This document shows, piece after piece, positions 50,041 to 58,892 of a DNA stretch of 64,000 nt. A program made the translations under genes and the position numbers. Every line of letters begins with the position of its first letter. Positions within the stretch are counted from its first letter, which is position 1. Source of the DNA: Aquipuribacter hungaricus (GTDB lineage Bacteria; Actinomycetota; Actinomycetes; Actinomycetales; JBBAYJ01); assembly GCF_042663885.1 (NCBI RefSeq), contig NZ_JBHSXV010000001.1; one strand, written 5' to 3'. The notes under the pieces were generated by a model. It was not told the DNA's origin, made no database searches, and worked only from the letters and a program-made list of their open reading frames with translations.

Positions 50041-52599
50041 TCAGCGCTGGGCGGCGAGCTCGGTCGAGCGGTCGAGCAGGGCCACCACCGCGTCGAACGC
50101 CACCGCCGGCGACCACAGCCAGCCCTGACCGAGGTCCGCGCCGAGCCGGGACATGTCGAGCGCCACGTCGGAGGTCTCGACCCCCTCGACGACGCTCATC
50201 ATGCCCAGGCCGGCGCACAGCTCCAGCCCTGCCTGCAGGACCGCGCGGGCGCGGGGGTCGCTCCCGGCGGCGACCACCAGCGAGCGGTCGAGCTTGAGCA
50301 GGTGGGCGGGGACGCGGCGCAGGTAGCCCAGCGAGGCGTGCCCGGCGCCGAAGTCGTCGATCGCCACGGCCACCCCGAGGCGCACGAGCGCGTGCAGGTG
50401 CTCCACGGCGGGCCCGTCCTCGTCGAGCAGGACCGACTCGGTGACCTCCAGCGTGAGCTGGCCGTGCGCGAAGCGGTGCTCGTCCATGACCTCGGTGACC
50501 AGCCCGACCAGACGGGCGCTGCGCAGCTGGATGGGCGACACGTTGACCGACAGCCGCAGGCCGCGGGCGAGCAGGCCGCTGTCGGCGGCGGCGCGGGCGG
50601 CGGTGCGGAGCACGTGCTCGCCCAGGGCGTCGATCACCCCGGTGTGCTCGGCGGCCTCGACGAACTCCACCGGCGAGACGTGGCCGAGCGTCTCGTCGTG
50701 CCAGCGGGCCAGCGCCTCGACGCCGACGACGACCCCCGTCGCCAGGTCGACGACGGGCTGTGCGAGCACCGTGATCCTGCCCTCGGACACGGCCGTCGGC
50801 AGCCGCTGCTCCAGGGTGGTGCGCCGCTGGCGTGCGACGCTGCGGGAGGCGTCGTGCAGCACCGGCACGGTGGAGCGGCGCTGCTGGGCCAGCTGCATCG
50901 AGCCGACCGCGTCCTCCAGGACGGTGGCCAACGGCCCCGCGCCGCCCTCGGCGCGCGCCACGCCGACGGCGAGCCGGGGGCCGTGGTCGGTGCTGCCGAT
51001 CCGGACCTGCCGGGCCACGACCGCCTGGACCACCGTGGCCAGCGCGAGGGCGTCGTCGCCGGCACCGACGGGCAGGACGACCGCGAGCTCGTCGCCGCCG
51101 ACGCGGTAGCAGGGCACGCCGGAGGGCACGCAGCCGCGCAGCGCGTGGCCGACCGCCCGCACCAGGTCGTCGCCGACCGCCCGGCCGTAGACCTGGTTGA
51201 CGGAGTCCAGGCCGGTGATGTCGAGCGCGACGACGGCGGAGACGTCGGTGGCGGTGACCTCGCGCAGGGCCAGCGAGCTCTGCAGGCCGGTGAGCGGGTC
51301 GACCATGACCTGCCGGGTCATCTGCTGCAGCAGCAGCCGCTGCGTGGTGACCAGGAGCACCTCGCGGCCGAAGACGAGGACGACGACGCCCACGCTGAGC
51401 AGGAGACTGCCCCGGTCGGTCGTCGGCAGGCCGCTGCCGACGAGGACGACGACGAGCAGCACGCCGGCCAGCGCGGAGGTCACGGTCGTGGTGCGCGCGT
51501 CGGTGTCCCGGGTGGCCAGGTCGACCGGGCGCGAGGAGCGCGTCGCCCACGCCCGGAGCCCCAGGGCCATCGGCACCGGCAGGCACAGGTGCCAGAACAG
51601 CCCCGCCCCGTGCAGGACCGGCGGCAGCGCCACCCCCAGCCGCGCGGCGACCGTGAGCATGTCGACGCCGGCGAACAGCACGACCGACAGCGCGACGAGC
51701 GGCAGCAGCACGCCGCCCGAGCGGACCGCGGCCGTCAGCGGCAGGCCGACCGACAGGCCCGTCCCGAGGACGACGAGCAGCAGCACGGGCCAGCCGGCAC
51801 CGGTCTGCAGCCCGACCGGCACGACCAGAGACCACAGGCACAGCGACGTGACGACGCCGAGCAGCACGCCGTCCACGACGAGGCGTGTGACCGGCAGGGC
51901 GGTGCGGGACACGAGCGGGGCCGCCGCGAACGTGGCCAGGAGCAGCGGCGCGGCGGCGCTGGCGACGAGGTCCCCGGGACCAGGGAACGCCCGGGGGCCG
52001 GCCCAGCCGAGCAGGCCGTTGAGCAGCTGACCGAGGCCGTAGGACAGGACCGCGGCGGCGAAGAGGGTGAGGGCGAGGCGCCGGTCCGGGTGGGCCGAGC
52101 GTCGGGCGAGCAGCAGCCCGAGACCCGCGGGCACGCAGGCGGCGGCGATGGCGACGCCGGTGAGCACGGTCGCCCCGCGGGAGCCCGCCGGGGCCGCGAG
52201 GAGCAGGACACCGGACGCGAGGCCGACGAGGACCGACACGGCGCAGGCGGTCGCGAGCAGCAGCGGGCCCCACCTGCGGGGCCGACCGGGTGCAGCGGCG
52301 AGGTCGGTCCGGGTGCGGGCGGCCCCCGTGAGAGCGGTCCCGGTGCGGGCGGCCCTCGTGAGGGCGGTCTCGGTGCGGGCGGTCGAGGTGCGGGCGGTCA
52401 CGGCTCGGGCGGTCACGGCTCGGGCGGTCACGGCTCGGGCGGTCACGGCTCGGGCGGTGCCGTCGCGGTCGGTCGCGGCGGGGTCGGCAGCAGCACGGGC
52501 GGTCCCGGCACGGGTGACCGCAGCGCGGTCTGCACGGGTGCGGGGACGCGGCAGCCGGCCCACGGACGGGGCAGCGCGACGACGTCCCTCCCGGTCCAC
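50041..52599 (-). CDS. Membrane GGDEF-EAL protein with degenerate GGDEL
   Basis: Up to 852 residues from GTG 52599, although the start is uncertain because the first 105 residues are low-complexity TARAV and TALT repeats and a later start cannot be excluded. Residues about 110-420 hold nine or ten membrane segments. The GGDEF-like domain reads CYRVGGDELAVVL (501-505), with Leu in place of Phe and no RxxD inhibitory site, so cyclase activity is doubtful. The EAL domain is intact (VVGVEALARWHDE with EAL 628-630, LSVNVSPIQL, VTESVLLDE, IDDFGAGHASLGYL, LKLDRSLV, VVEGVET), so it probably hydrolyses c-di-GMP. Confidence 0.9.
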   Translation of the reverse strand: MDREGRRRAAPSVGRLPRPRTRADRAAVTRAGTARAAADPAATDRDGTARAVTARAVTARAVTARAVTARTSTARTETALTRAARTGTALTGAARTRTDLAAAPGRPRRWGPLLLATACAVSVLVGLASGVLLLAAPAGSRGATVLTGVAIAAACVPAGLGLLLARRSAHPDRRLALTLFAAAVLSYGLGQLLNGLLGWAGPRAFPGPGDLVASAAAPLLLATFAAAPLVSRTALPVTRLVVDGVLLGVVTSLCLWSLVVPVGLQTGAGWPVLLLVVLGTGLSVGLPLTAAVRSGGVLLPLVALSVVLFAGVDMLTVAARLGVALPPVLHGAGLFWHLCLPVPMALGLRAWATRSSRPVDLATRDTDARTTTVTSALAGVLLVVVLVGSGLPTTDRGSLLLSVGVVVLVFGREVLLVTTQRLLLQQMTRQVMVDPLTGLQSSLALREVTATDVSAVVALDITGLDSVNQVYGRAVGDDLVRAVGHALRGCVPSGVPCYRVGGDELAVVLPVGAGDDALALATVVQAVVARQVRIGSTDHGPRLAVGVARAEGGAGPLATVLEDAVGSMQLAQQRRSTVPVLHDASRSVARQRRTTLEQRLPTAVSEGRITVLAQPVVDLATGVVVGVEALARWHDETLGHVSPVEFVEAAEHTGVIDALGEHVLRTAARAAADSGLLARGLRLSVNVSPIQLRSARLVGLVTEVMDEHRFAHGQLTLEVTESVLLDEDGPAVEHLHALVRLGVAVAIDDFGAGHASLGYLRRVPAHLLKLDRSLVVAAGSDPRARAVLQAGLELCAGLGMMSVVEGVETSDVALDMSRLGADLGQGWLWSPAVAFDAVVALLDRSTELAAQR
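52396..52455. repeat. Four perfect 15-bp tandem repeats
   Basis: GGTCACGGCTCGGGC repeats four times without mismatch, flanked on both sides by degenerate copies (roughly 52306-52515). It encodes the TARAV pentapeptide repeats at the N-terminus of the GGDEF-EAL protein. There are no spacers, so it is not a CRISPR array. Confidence 0.9.
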
Positions 52600-52652
52600 C
52601 TGTGCCGTATCGGCCGGGAGGTGCCCCGTCCTGAGCGCCCCGGGGGTCCGCG

Positions 52653-54323
52653 ATGCGTAGGACGGGGCCGGTCGGGTACCCCGAGCAGGTGACGTCGGTG
52701 ACCGGGGGGCCCTCCCGTGCGCCCTCCCGGGTCCTCGCGAGGCCGCCGGCGGGGCTGTGGGCCGGTGTCGGCCCCGTGCCCGGGGCCCCGCTGCCGGCGT
52801 ACGCGCTGCGCGAGGTGGGGGCGGTCGCCGTGGCGCTCGTCGCCGTCCTCCTCGCCCTCGCCGGCCGCTACGGCTACCACCGCGACGAGCTGTACTTCCG
52901 GCAGCTGTCGGACAGCCCGGCGTGGGGGTACGTCGACCAGCCGCCGCTCACGCCCCTGCTCGCCCGGGGCGCGATCGCGCTGCTCGGGGACTCCGTGTGG
53001 TCCCTGCGGGTACCGGCGGCCGTGCTGCTGGGTGCCCTGGCGCTGCTCCTGGCGCTGCTCGCGCGCGAGCTCGGCGGCCGTCGCAAGGCCCAGGTCATCG
53101 CCGCGCTCGGTGCCGCGGGGGCGGGGCCGCTCATCAGCGGGCACCTGCTGCTCACGGCCTCGCTGGACTGGCCGCTGTGGGTGCTCACCGCGTGGCTGGT
53201 CTGCCGCGCCGTGCTGCGCGGGGAGCCCCGGGTGTGGCTGCTCGCGGGCGCCGTCGCCGGGCTCGGGCTCTACAACAAGCACCTCGTCCTGCTGCTGCTG
53301 CTCGCCCTCGCGGCCGGGCTGCTGGTCTCCGGCCCGCGCCGGCTGCTGGCGACCCGCTGGCCGTGGCTGGCCGCGCTGGTCGCCGTCGTCGTCGGCTCGC
53401 CCAACCTCGTCTACCAGATGGTCAACGGCCTGCCGCAGCTGCAGATGGCGGGCTCGCTCACCGGCGCCGCGGCGCGCTGGGTGTTCGTCCCCGGCCAGCT
53501 GCTGTCGGTCGGCCCTCCTGGGGCCGTCGTCTGGGGCGCCGGCCTGGTCGCACTGTGGCGGAGCCCCCGGCTGCGACCGGTCCGCGCGTTCGGCACGGCC
53601 TACGTGGTCGCGGCCGTCCTGCTCCTGCTGGTGGCCGGGCAGTTCTACTACACGACCGGGTTCCTGCTCGTGCTGTACGCGGTCGGCTCCGTGGCCGCCG
53701 AGCGGTGGCTCGAGCAGGTCGGCGGCGCCGCGCGGCGGCTGCGGACGGTGCGGCTGCGCCGGCTGCTGGTCATCAACGTCGTCACCTCGGCCCTCGTGGC
53801 GCTGCCGCTGCTGCCCGCCTCGGTGCTCGCTCTGTCCCCGGTCCCGCTGCTCAACCCCGCCGTCGGGGACCAGGTCGGCTGGCCCCGCTACGTCGCGCAG
53901 GTCGCCGAGGTCGTCGACGCCCTGCCGCCGGGGCAGCGGGCGCGCGCGGTGCTCGTCGCCGAGAACTACGGCGAGGCGGGGGCGCTCGACCGGTACGGCC
54001 CCGACCTGGGCCTGCCGCCGGTCGTCAGCGGGCACAACGCCCTCCACGAGCTGTCCCGCCCGGCCGAGGGCGTCACCACCGCTGTCGTGCTCGTCCAGGG
54101 CCACGGCCAGGGGCACGTGAGCGAGGAGCTGCTGCGGCGCTCGTTCGAGTCCTGCACGCTCGAGGCGCGGCTGGACAACGGCGTGGGCGTGGCCAACGAG
54201 GAGCAGGGCACGGCCGTCGTCGTCTGCACCGACCCGGTGGCCTCGTGGGCCGAGCTGTGGCCGGACTTCGCCTACGTCGGGCTGTCGACGTTCTGCCAGC
54301 CGTGCCGGCGGCTCGGTCTCTGA
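52653..54323 (+). CDS. GT83/PMT-type membrane glycosyltransferase
   Basis: Up to 556 residues from ATG 52653 (GTG 52689 is an alternative). About 11 membrane segments cover residues 50-420. The first extracytoplasmic loop has the PMT_2/ArnT signature YGYHRDELYFRQLSDSPAWGYVDQPPLTPLLAR with the catalytic acidic pair. SGHLLLTASLDWPLWVLTAWL and GLYNKHLVLLLLLAL are also conserved. It transfers sugars from polyprenyl-phosphate donors on the outer face of the membrane; the acceptor is unknown. The external C-terminal domain (about 430-556) carries a CQPC motif near its end. It is divergent from the GGDEF-EAL gene by 53 bp. Confidence 0.9.
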   Translation: MRRTGPVGYPEQVTSVTGGPSRAPSRVLARPPAGLWAGVGPVPGAPLPAYALREVGAVAVALVAVLLALAGRYGYHRDELYFRQLSDSPAWGYVDQPPLTPLLARGAIALLGDSVWSLRVPAAVLLGALALLLALLARELGGRRKAQVIAALGAAGAGPLISGHLLLTASLDWPLWVLTAWLVCRAVLRGEPRVWLLAGAVAGLGLYNKHLVLLLLLALAAGLLVSGPRRLLATRWPWLAALVAVVVGSPNLVYQMVNGLPQLQMAGSLTGAAARWVFVPGQLLSVGPPGAVVWGAGLVALWRSPRLRPVRAFGTAYVVAAVLLLLVAGQFYYTTGFLLVLYAVGSVAAERWLEQVGGAARRLRTVRLRRLLVINVVTSALVALPLLPASVLALSPVPLLNPAVGDQVGWPRYVAQVAEVVDALPPGQRARAVLVAENYGEAGALDRYGPDLGLPPVVSGHNALHELSRPAEGVTTAVVLVQGHGQGHVSEELLRRSFESCTLEARLDNGVGVANEEQGTAVVVCTDPVASWAELWPDFAYVGLSTFCQPCRRLGL

Positions 54324-54324
54324 C

Positions 54325-54915
54325 CTAGCGCAGGTGCGCGTCGTCGTTCCACGACTGCACGACCCGGTTGGCGTGCTCGTAGCCGAGCTCGCTCACCGTC
54401 GCGGTGCCGAGGGCGAAGTGACGGCCGCCGTCGGCGGGCATCCCGAGCCAGCGGGCGGCGAGGATCCGCAGCATGTGGCCGTGGGCGAAGACCGCCACGT
54501 CGCCTCCCGCCGCCTCGATCCGGGCAATCACCCGGTCCGCGCGCTCGCCGACCTGGGCGACGGTCTCGCCGGTCCCGCCGACCGGGTGCGTCCACACCGT
54601 CCAGCCGGGGGTGCGCTCCTGGATCTCGGCCGTGCTCAGGCCCTCCGCGTCGCCGTAGTCCCACTCGGCGAGGTCGGGGGTGAGCTCCGCACGGTCGGCG
54701 AGACCGGCGGCGCGGCAGGTCTCGACGGCCCGGCCCAGCGGGCTGGACAGGACGAGCGCGTACTCCCGCCCGGCCAGCGTCGCCCCTGCCAGCCGGGCCT
54801 GCTCGCGGCCGACCTCGGTGAGCTCGATGTCCGTGCGGCCGGTGTGGCGGTGCGTGCGGCTCCACTCGGTCTCGCCGTGGCGCACGAGCACCGCGACGGG
54901 CCGGGGGGTGCTCAC
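54325..54915 (-). CDS. Histidine phosphatase (phosphoglycerate mutase-like)
   Basis: A 196-residue enzyme started at GTG 54915. The catalytic motif is LVRHGETEW with H13. The second conserved Arg lies in SSPLGRAVETC, the catalytic acid in AEWDYGDAEGLST and the second His in VAVFAHGHMLRILAARWLG. These place it in the SixA/GpmB/acid phosphatase branch; small cofactor-independent-type phosphatases of this size dephosphorylate sugars, nucleotides or CoA precursors. Its stop is one base away from the stop of the convergent glycosyltransferase, leaving no room for an intergenic terminator. Confidence 0.9.
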   Translation of the reverse strand: MSTPRPVAVLVRHGETEWSRTHRHTGRTDIELTEVGREQARLAGATLAGREYALVLSSPLGRAVETCRAAGLADRAELTPDLAEWDYGDAEGLSTAEIQERTPGWTVWTHPVGGTGETVAQVGERADRVIARIEAAGGDVAVFAHGHMLRILAARWLGMPADGGRHFALGTATVSELGYEHANRVVQSWNDDAHLR

Positions 54916-55065
54916 GCGGACCGGGAGGGCTGGGCGTCCATGCGCACAGGCAACCGCACGGCGGCGCCCGGCGCGAGGGGCTGCCGGTGCGTGGGCGCCG
55001 CAGGGTCGGGGTACCCGGTCCTGACGGTCCCGGCCCCGCGGACCCGGACCGGCAGGAGGAGGCAC

Positions 55066-55551
55066 GTGAGCGACCCCGCGCCCGCCCTCCCCGACCAGCC
55101 CCTGTCGCCCACCGGGCCCCGGCTGCTGCCGCCGCGGTCGGTGCCCGGTCTCGTCGAGCTCGACGTCGGTACCCGGCTGGACCCGGCCGAGGCCGTCAGG
55201 CTGCGCCGCGCGGTGGCTGCGCTGTGCGACGACCACGCGCTGGTGGGGCTCCGGGTGGACCGGGTGGTGGCCTTCGACGCCGCCGGGCTCGGCCTGCTCC
55301 TGGGCCTGCACCGGCTGGCCCGGGCCAAGGGCGCCGGGCTGCTCGTCGTCGGCCCGACCGACCGGCTGCTCACCGCCCTGCGCCGGCGGGGCCTGCACCG
55401 GGTGCTCGTCATCGAGACGCTGACGGAGGACCGGGCACGGCTGGCCGTCACCGCTCCCGGTCCGGCCGGGGCTGCCGGTCCCGCCGGGGCCGCTGGGGCC
55501 GCCGGGGCCGACGGGGCCGACGGGGCCGACGACGGACCCGGGCCAGGGTGA
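55066..55551 (+). CDS. STAS-domain protein with collagen-like tail
   Basis: A 161-residue protein starting at GTG 55066 behind AGGAGGAGGCAC. Residues about 25-125 are a STAS domain of the anti-sigma factor antagonist type (ELDVGTRLDPAEAVRLRRAV, FDAAGLGLLLGLHRLARAKG, GLLVVGPTDRLLTALRRRGLHRVLVI). The canonical phosphorylated Ser of SpoIIAA (DSSGLG) is replaced by Ala-Ala in FDAAGLG, which suggests a non-phosphorylated variant. The last 30 residues are a collagen-like run of Gly-X-Y triplets (GPAGAAG, ADGADGA) from a 9-bp repeat. It is 27 bp upstream of the Fur family gene. Confidence 0.85.
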   Translation: MSDPAPALPDQPLSPTGPRLLPPRSVPGLVELDVGTRLDPAEAVRLRRAVAALCDDHALVGLRVDRVVAFDAAGLGLLLGLHRLARAKGAGLLVVGPTDRLLTALRRRGLHRVLVIETLTEDRARLAVTAPGPAGAAGPAGAAGAAGADGADGADDGPGPG

Positions 55552-55577
55552 GCCGGGCGCCACGGCACACTGGGCCG

Positions 55578-56153
55578 GTGCCGCACCCCCTGTCCCCCGC
55601 CGACGAGCAGGCGCCCGCGGGGGCCAGCACGCTCGACGGGGAGCAGGGCCGGGACAGGCCGCCGGGGCCAGCCCACCCAGTGCACACGGTCGACGCGCCT
55701 GCCGAGCAGGTCGTCGCCGAGGTCGCCGAGTTGCTGCGGGCGCGCGGCGAGCGCATGACCGGGCCCCGGCGCGCAGTCCTCCTCGTCCTCGCCCGCGACG
55801 CCGGCCACCACGCGGCCGAGGACGTGGTCCGTGCCGTCGCCGCGCTCGACCCCGGCGTCCACCGGGCCAGCGTCTACCGGACCCTCGAGGCGCTCGGCGA
55901 GCTCGGGGTGCTGCAGCACGTGCACGTCGGGCACGGCGGCACCGCCTACCACCTGCTCCGGCGCACCGACCCCCACCTGCACGCGTCGTGCCGCTCGTGC
56001 GGGGCCGTGACCGACCTGCCGGGCGACCTGCTGGACGACGTCGCGGCGCGGGTCCTCGCCAGCGACGGGTTCGTCCTCGAGCCCACGCACGTCGCCCTGT
56101 CGGGCACGTGCGCGCGCTGCGCCGGGGAGGCCCGGGGGCACGGGCCGCACTGA
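55578..56153 (+). CDS. Fur family metal-dependent regulator
   Basis: A 191-residue protein, longer than usual because of a 45-residue Pro/Gly/Asp-rich leader when started at GTG 55578. The core is clear: the winged helix AELLRARGERMTGPRRAVLLVLARDAGHHAAEDVVRAV with HRASVYRTLEALGELGVLQHV, then the metal-binding and dimerisation domain with HLHASCRSCGAVTDLP and, near the end, GTCARCAG. The two CxxC motifs form the structural zinc site. The HxH regulatory site fits Fur, PerR or Zur equally. The target metal is unknown. It follows the STAS gene by 27 bp. Confidence 0.88.
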   Translation: MPHPLSPADEQAPAGASTLDGEQGRDRPPGPAHPVHTVDAPAEQVVAEVAELLRARGERMTGPRRAVLLVLARDAGHHAAEDVVRAVAALDPGVHRASVYRTLEALGELGVLQHVHVGHGGTAYHLLRRTDPHLHASCRSCGAVTDLPGDLLDDVAARVLASDGFVLEPTHVALSGTCARCAGEARGHGPH

Positions 56154-56184
56154 CGGGGCCCGGGTGACGCGACCGCCACCCAGG

Positions 56185-56937
56185 TCAGGGGCGGGCGGGC
56201 ACGTCGACGGCGCGGTCCTCGGCTGCGGCGCGGTCCTCGGCTGCGGCGCGGTCCTCGGCTGCGGCGCGGTCCTCGGCTGCGGCGCGGTCCACGGCTGCGG
56301 CGCGGTCCACGGCTGCGGCGCGGTCCGCCGCTGCTGCCGGGTCCCCGGCAGCCGGGTCCACGACCACGGAGGCCGCCGCGTGCGCTTGCGCGTGCGCGGC
56401 AGCATGGGTGCCCGTCGGCATCCTCGCCGCCTCCTCGGCCATCACCTGCCAGGTCCGGCGCCGGCGGGGCAGCGCCGCGGCCGCCGCGACGGCGGGGTCG
56501 CGGCCGGCCAGCTCGGCGAGGTGCCGGACCGCGTGCGCGACGACGTGGTGCGGGTGGAGCAGGTCCGGCTGCGGCCGTACCGGGTCGCCGGACGACACCA
56601 CGGCGGGGTGCAGCAGCGGGACCGCCGGCGCGGTGGGGTCAGGGTCGGGCAGAGCGGCGTACGTCAGGACGACGCCCTCCCCCGGCTCGAAGCGCCACGA
56701 GGTCGAGTGGAGCAGCTCGAGGTCAGCGTCCGGCCGGGTCGTCGCAGCACGGTCGACCACGGCACGGTCGGTCACGGCAGGACGCGTCGCCAGCCGCCGC
56801 GCCACCTCGTCAGGGGTGCCGTCGCCCAGCGGTGCCCGCACCGTGCGCGAGGCGAGCGCGGGCCCGCCGCCGGGCGTGCTGACCAGCCGGAGCAGCAGGA
56901 CCTCGACATGCACCCCGGCGGGAGGGTCGACCCCCAT
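56185..56937 (-). CDS. Unknown protein with EDRAAA repeat tail
   Basis: A 250-residue protein starting at ATG 56937 behind GGGAGGGTCG. Residues 1-130 form a beta-rich domain (HVEVLLLRLVSTPGGGPALASRTVRAPLG, LELLHSTSWRFEPGEGVVLTYAALPDP) that loosely resembles a Nudix-type fold, but I see no Nudix box. Residues 130-165 hold a conserved-looking HHVVAHAVRHLAELAGRDPAVAAAA segment. The last 50 residues are seven copies of a hexapeptide (EDRAAA or VDRAAA) from an 18-bp DNA repeat. The domain looks actinobacterial but I cannot name it. Confidence 0.7.
   Translation of the reverse strand: MGVDPPAGVHVEVLLLRLVSTPGGGPALASRTVRAPLGDGTPDEVARRLATRPAVTDRAVVDRAATTRPDADLELLHSTSWRFEPGEGVVLTYAALPDPDPTAPAVPLLHPAVVSSGDPVRPQPDLLHPHHVVAHAVRHLAELAGRDPAVAAAAALPRRRRTWQVMAEEAARMPTGTHAAAHAQAHAAASVVVDPAAGDPAAAADRAAAVDRAAAVDRAAAEDRAAAEDRAAAEDRAAAEDRAVDVPARP
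56211..56318. repeat. Six 18-bp in-frame tandem repeats
   Basis: The unit CGCGGTCCTCGGCTGCGG occurs four times without mismatch (56211-56282), then twice with A for T at one position (56283-56318), and decays into a seventh copy. On the minus strand it encodes the EDRAAA/VDRAAA tail. Confidence 0.92.
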
Positions 56938-57096
56938 CGACCCTCCCTCCGAGCCCCAGCCCTGCCGTCTGGTGCGACAGCATCGCAACAAGGTAGCGAA
57001 CGGGGGACGCCACCACCACCGCGGCGGCATACCGCTAGGACCCGTAGCGTTGTGGTCGACGAACGGTTCACGGTTCAACTACCGCAGGAGGCACCG

Positions 57097-58245
57097 GTGA
57101 GCGGCATCCAGCTCGGCGTATTCAGCGTCGGCGACATCACGCCCGACCCGACGACTGGCCGGACCCCGACCCAGCACGAGCGGATCAAGGGCCTGGTCGA
57201 GATCGGCAAGAAGGCCGAGGAGGTCGGCTTCGACGTCTTCGCCGTGGGCGAGCACCACGACCACCCCTTCGTGCCGTCGGCCCTGACGACGCTGAGCGCC
57301 TACGTCGCGGCGCAGACCGAGCGGATCATCTTCTCCACCTCGATCGCGCACATCACGACGAACGACCCGGTGCTCATGGCCGAGCAGTACGCCTTCCTGC
57401 AGCACCTCAGCGACGGGCGCGTCGACCTCATGCTCGGCCGCGGCAACACCGGGCCGGTCTACCCCTGGTTCGGCAAGGACATCCGCGACGGCCTGCACCT
57501 GGCCATCGAGAACTACGACCTGCTCCACCAGCTGTGGCGCACCGACGTCGTCGACTGGCAGGGCAAGTACCGGACGCCTCTGCAGGGCTTCACGTCCACG
57601 CCGCGACCGCTCGACGGTGTCCCTCCGTTCGTCTGGCACGGCTCGATCCGCAGCTTGGAGATCGCGGAGCAGGCCGCGTTCTACGGCAACGGCTTCTTCC
57701 ACAACCACATCTTCTGGCCGTCCACGCACGTCCGTCGCATGGTCGACTTCTACCGGCAGCGCTTCGAGCACTACGGCCACGGCCCGCGCGACCAGGCGAT
57801 CGTCGGCCTCGGCGGTCAGGTCTACGTCCGGCCCAACAGCCAGGACGCGATACGGGAGTTCCGGCCGTACTTCGACGTCGCGCCGGTCTACGGGCACGGG
57901 CCGTCGCTGGAGGACTTCATGGAGCAGACGCCGCTCACGGTGGGCTCGCCGCAGCAGGTCATCGAGCGCACGCTCGCGCACCGCGAGATCGTCGGGGACT
58001 ACCAGCGGCAGATGTTCCTGCTCGACCACGCAGGCCTCCCCCTGACGACCGTGCTCGAGCAGATGGACTTCCTCGGCGAGCACGTCCTGCCCGCCCTGCG
58101 CGAGGGCTTCGCCGAGGGCCGGCCCGCCCACGTGCCCGACGCCCCGACGCACGCCAGCCTGCTCGCCGCCCGGCAGCAGACGGACGCCACCAGCAGCGCC
58201 ACCTCTTCCAGCACCACTGCGAGCGAGAGCGAGGTCCCCGCATGA
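57097..58245 (+). CDS. LLM-class flavin monooxygenase (CE1758 family)
   Basis: A 382-residue luciferase-like protein starting at GTG 57097 behind CAGGAGGCACC. It shows IQLGVFSVGDITPDPTTGRTPTQHERIKGLVEIGKKAEEVGFDVFAVGEHHDHPFVPSA, SDGRVDLMLGRGNTGPVYPWFGKDIRDGLHLAIENYDLLHQLW, and WHGSIRSLEIAEQAAFYGNGFFHNHIFWP. This matches the CE1758 family of FMN-dependent luciferase-like monooxygenases, which is always paired with a CE1759-type FMN reductase, as here. The C-terminal 25 residues are Ser/Thr-rich. The stop overlaps the reductase start (ATGA). The substrate is unknown. The upstream region has GGTTCA twice in tandem. Confidence 0.92.
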   Translation: MSGIQLGVFSVGDITPDPTTGRTPTQHERIKGLVEIGKKAEEVGFDVFAVGEHHDHPFVPSALTTLSAYVAAQTERIIFSTSIAHITTNDPVLMAEQYAFLQHLSDGRVDLMLGRGNTGPVYPWFGKDIRDGLHLAIENYDLLHQLWRTDVVDWQGKYRTPLQGFTSTPRPLDGVPPFVWHGSIRSLEIAEQAAFYGNGFFHNHIFWPSTHVRRMVDFYRQRFEHYGHGPRDQAIVGLGGQVYVRPNSQDAIREFRPYFDVAPVYGHGPSLEDFMEQTPLTVGSPQQVIERTLAHREIVGDYQRQMFLLDHAGLPLTTVLEQMDFLGEHVLPALREGFAEGRPAHVPDAPTHASLLAARQQTDATSSATSSSTTASESEVPA

Positions 58246-58862
58246 CCCGCACCATCACCGTCGTCAACGGCGGGCTGAGCGAGACGTCGTCCACCCGGCG
58301 GCTCGCCGACCAGCTCGGTGCCGCCACCACCGAGGCGCTCCGGGCGCGCGGGGTGGCCGCCGAGGTCACCACGGTCGACCTGCGCGAGCGGGCGCACGCC
58401 ATCACCGACGCGACCCTCACTGGCTTCGCCGCGCAGGCACTCCAGGAGGACATCGACCGGGTGCTGGCCTCGGACGGCGTCATCGCGGCGACCCCGGTGT
58501 ACAGCGGCAGCTACACCGGCCTGTTCAAGTCCTTCGTCGACCTGCTCGGCCAGGCGGCGTTCGACGGCACCCCGGTGCTGCTCGCCGCGACCGCGGGGAC
58601 GGCCCGGCACTCGCTGGCCCTCGAGCACGCGATGCGCCCGCTGTTCAGCTACCTGCGGGCGCTGACGGTCCCGACCGGGGTCTTCGCCGCCAGCGAGGAC
58701 TGGGGCGGCGACGGGGACGCGGCGGGTGCGCTCGCCGGCCGGGTCCGCCGCGCCGCCGACGAGCTCGCCGACCTGGTGGTCGCGCGCGAGCCGAAGCGCG
58801 TCGTCGACGAGTTCGCCTCGGCGCCGTCCTTCAGCGACCTGCTGGGCGACCTGCGCCGCTGA
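58242..58862 (+). CDS. NAD(P)H-dependent FMN reductase (CE1759 family)
   Basis: A 206-residue flavodoxin-like reductase that supplies reduced FMN to the coupled luciferase-like monooxygenase. It has the phosphate loop VVNGGLSETSSTRRLADQLG, the FMN-contact segment ATPVYSGSYTGLFKSFVDLLG, LLAATAGTARHSLALEHAMRPLFSYLRA and VPTGVFAASEDWG. The family is the standard partner of CE1758 proteins in actinobacteria. It starts at ATG 58242 within the stop of the monooxygenase, making a two-gene operon. Confidence 0.92.
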   Translation: MTRTITVVNGGLSETSSTRRLADQLGAATTEALRARGVAAEVTTVDLRERAHAITDATLTGFAAQALQEDIDRVLASDGVIAATPVYSGSYTGLFKSFVDLLGQAAFDGTPVLLAATAGTARHSLALEHAMRPLFSYLRALTVPTGVFAASEDWGGDGDAAGALAGRVRRAADELADLVVAREPKRVVDEFASAPSFSDLLGDLRR

Positions 58863-58892
58863 GGCGCGGGGCCGGCGGCGACGGGCTCGCGC

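Noticed and set aside
52396..52455. CRISPR-like array
   Set aside because: The 15-bp units are contiguous with no spacers and lie in frame in a coding sequence, so this is a minisatellite.
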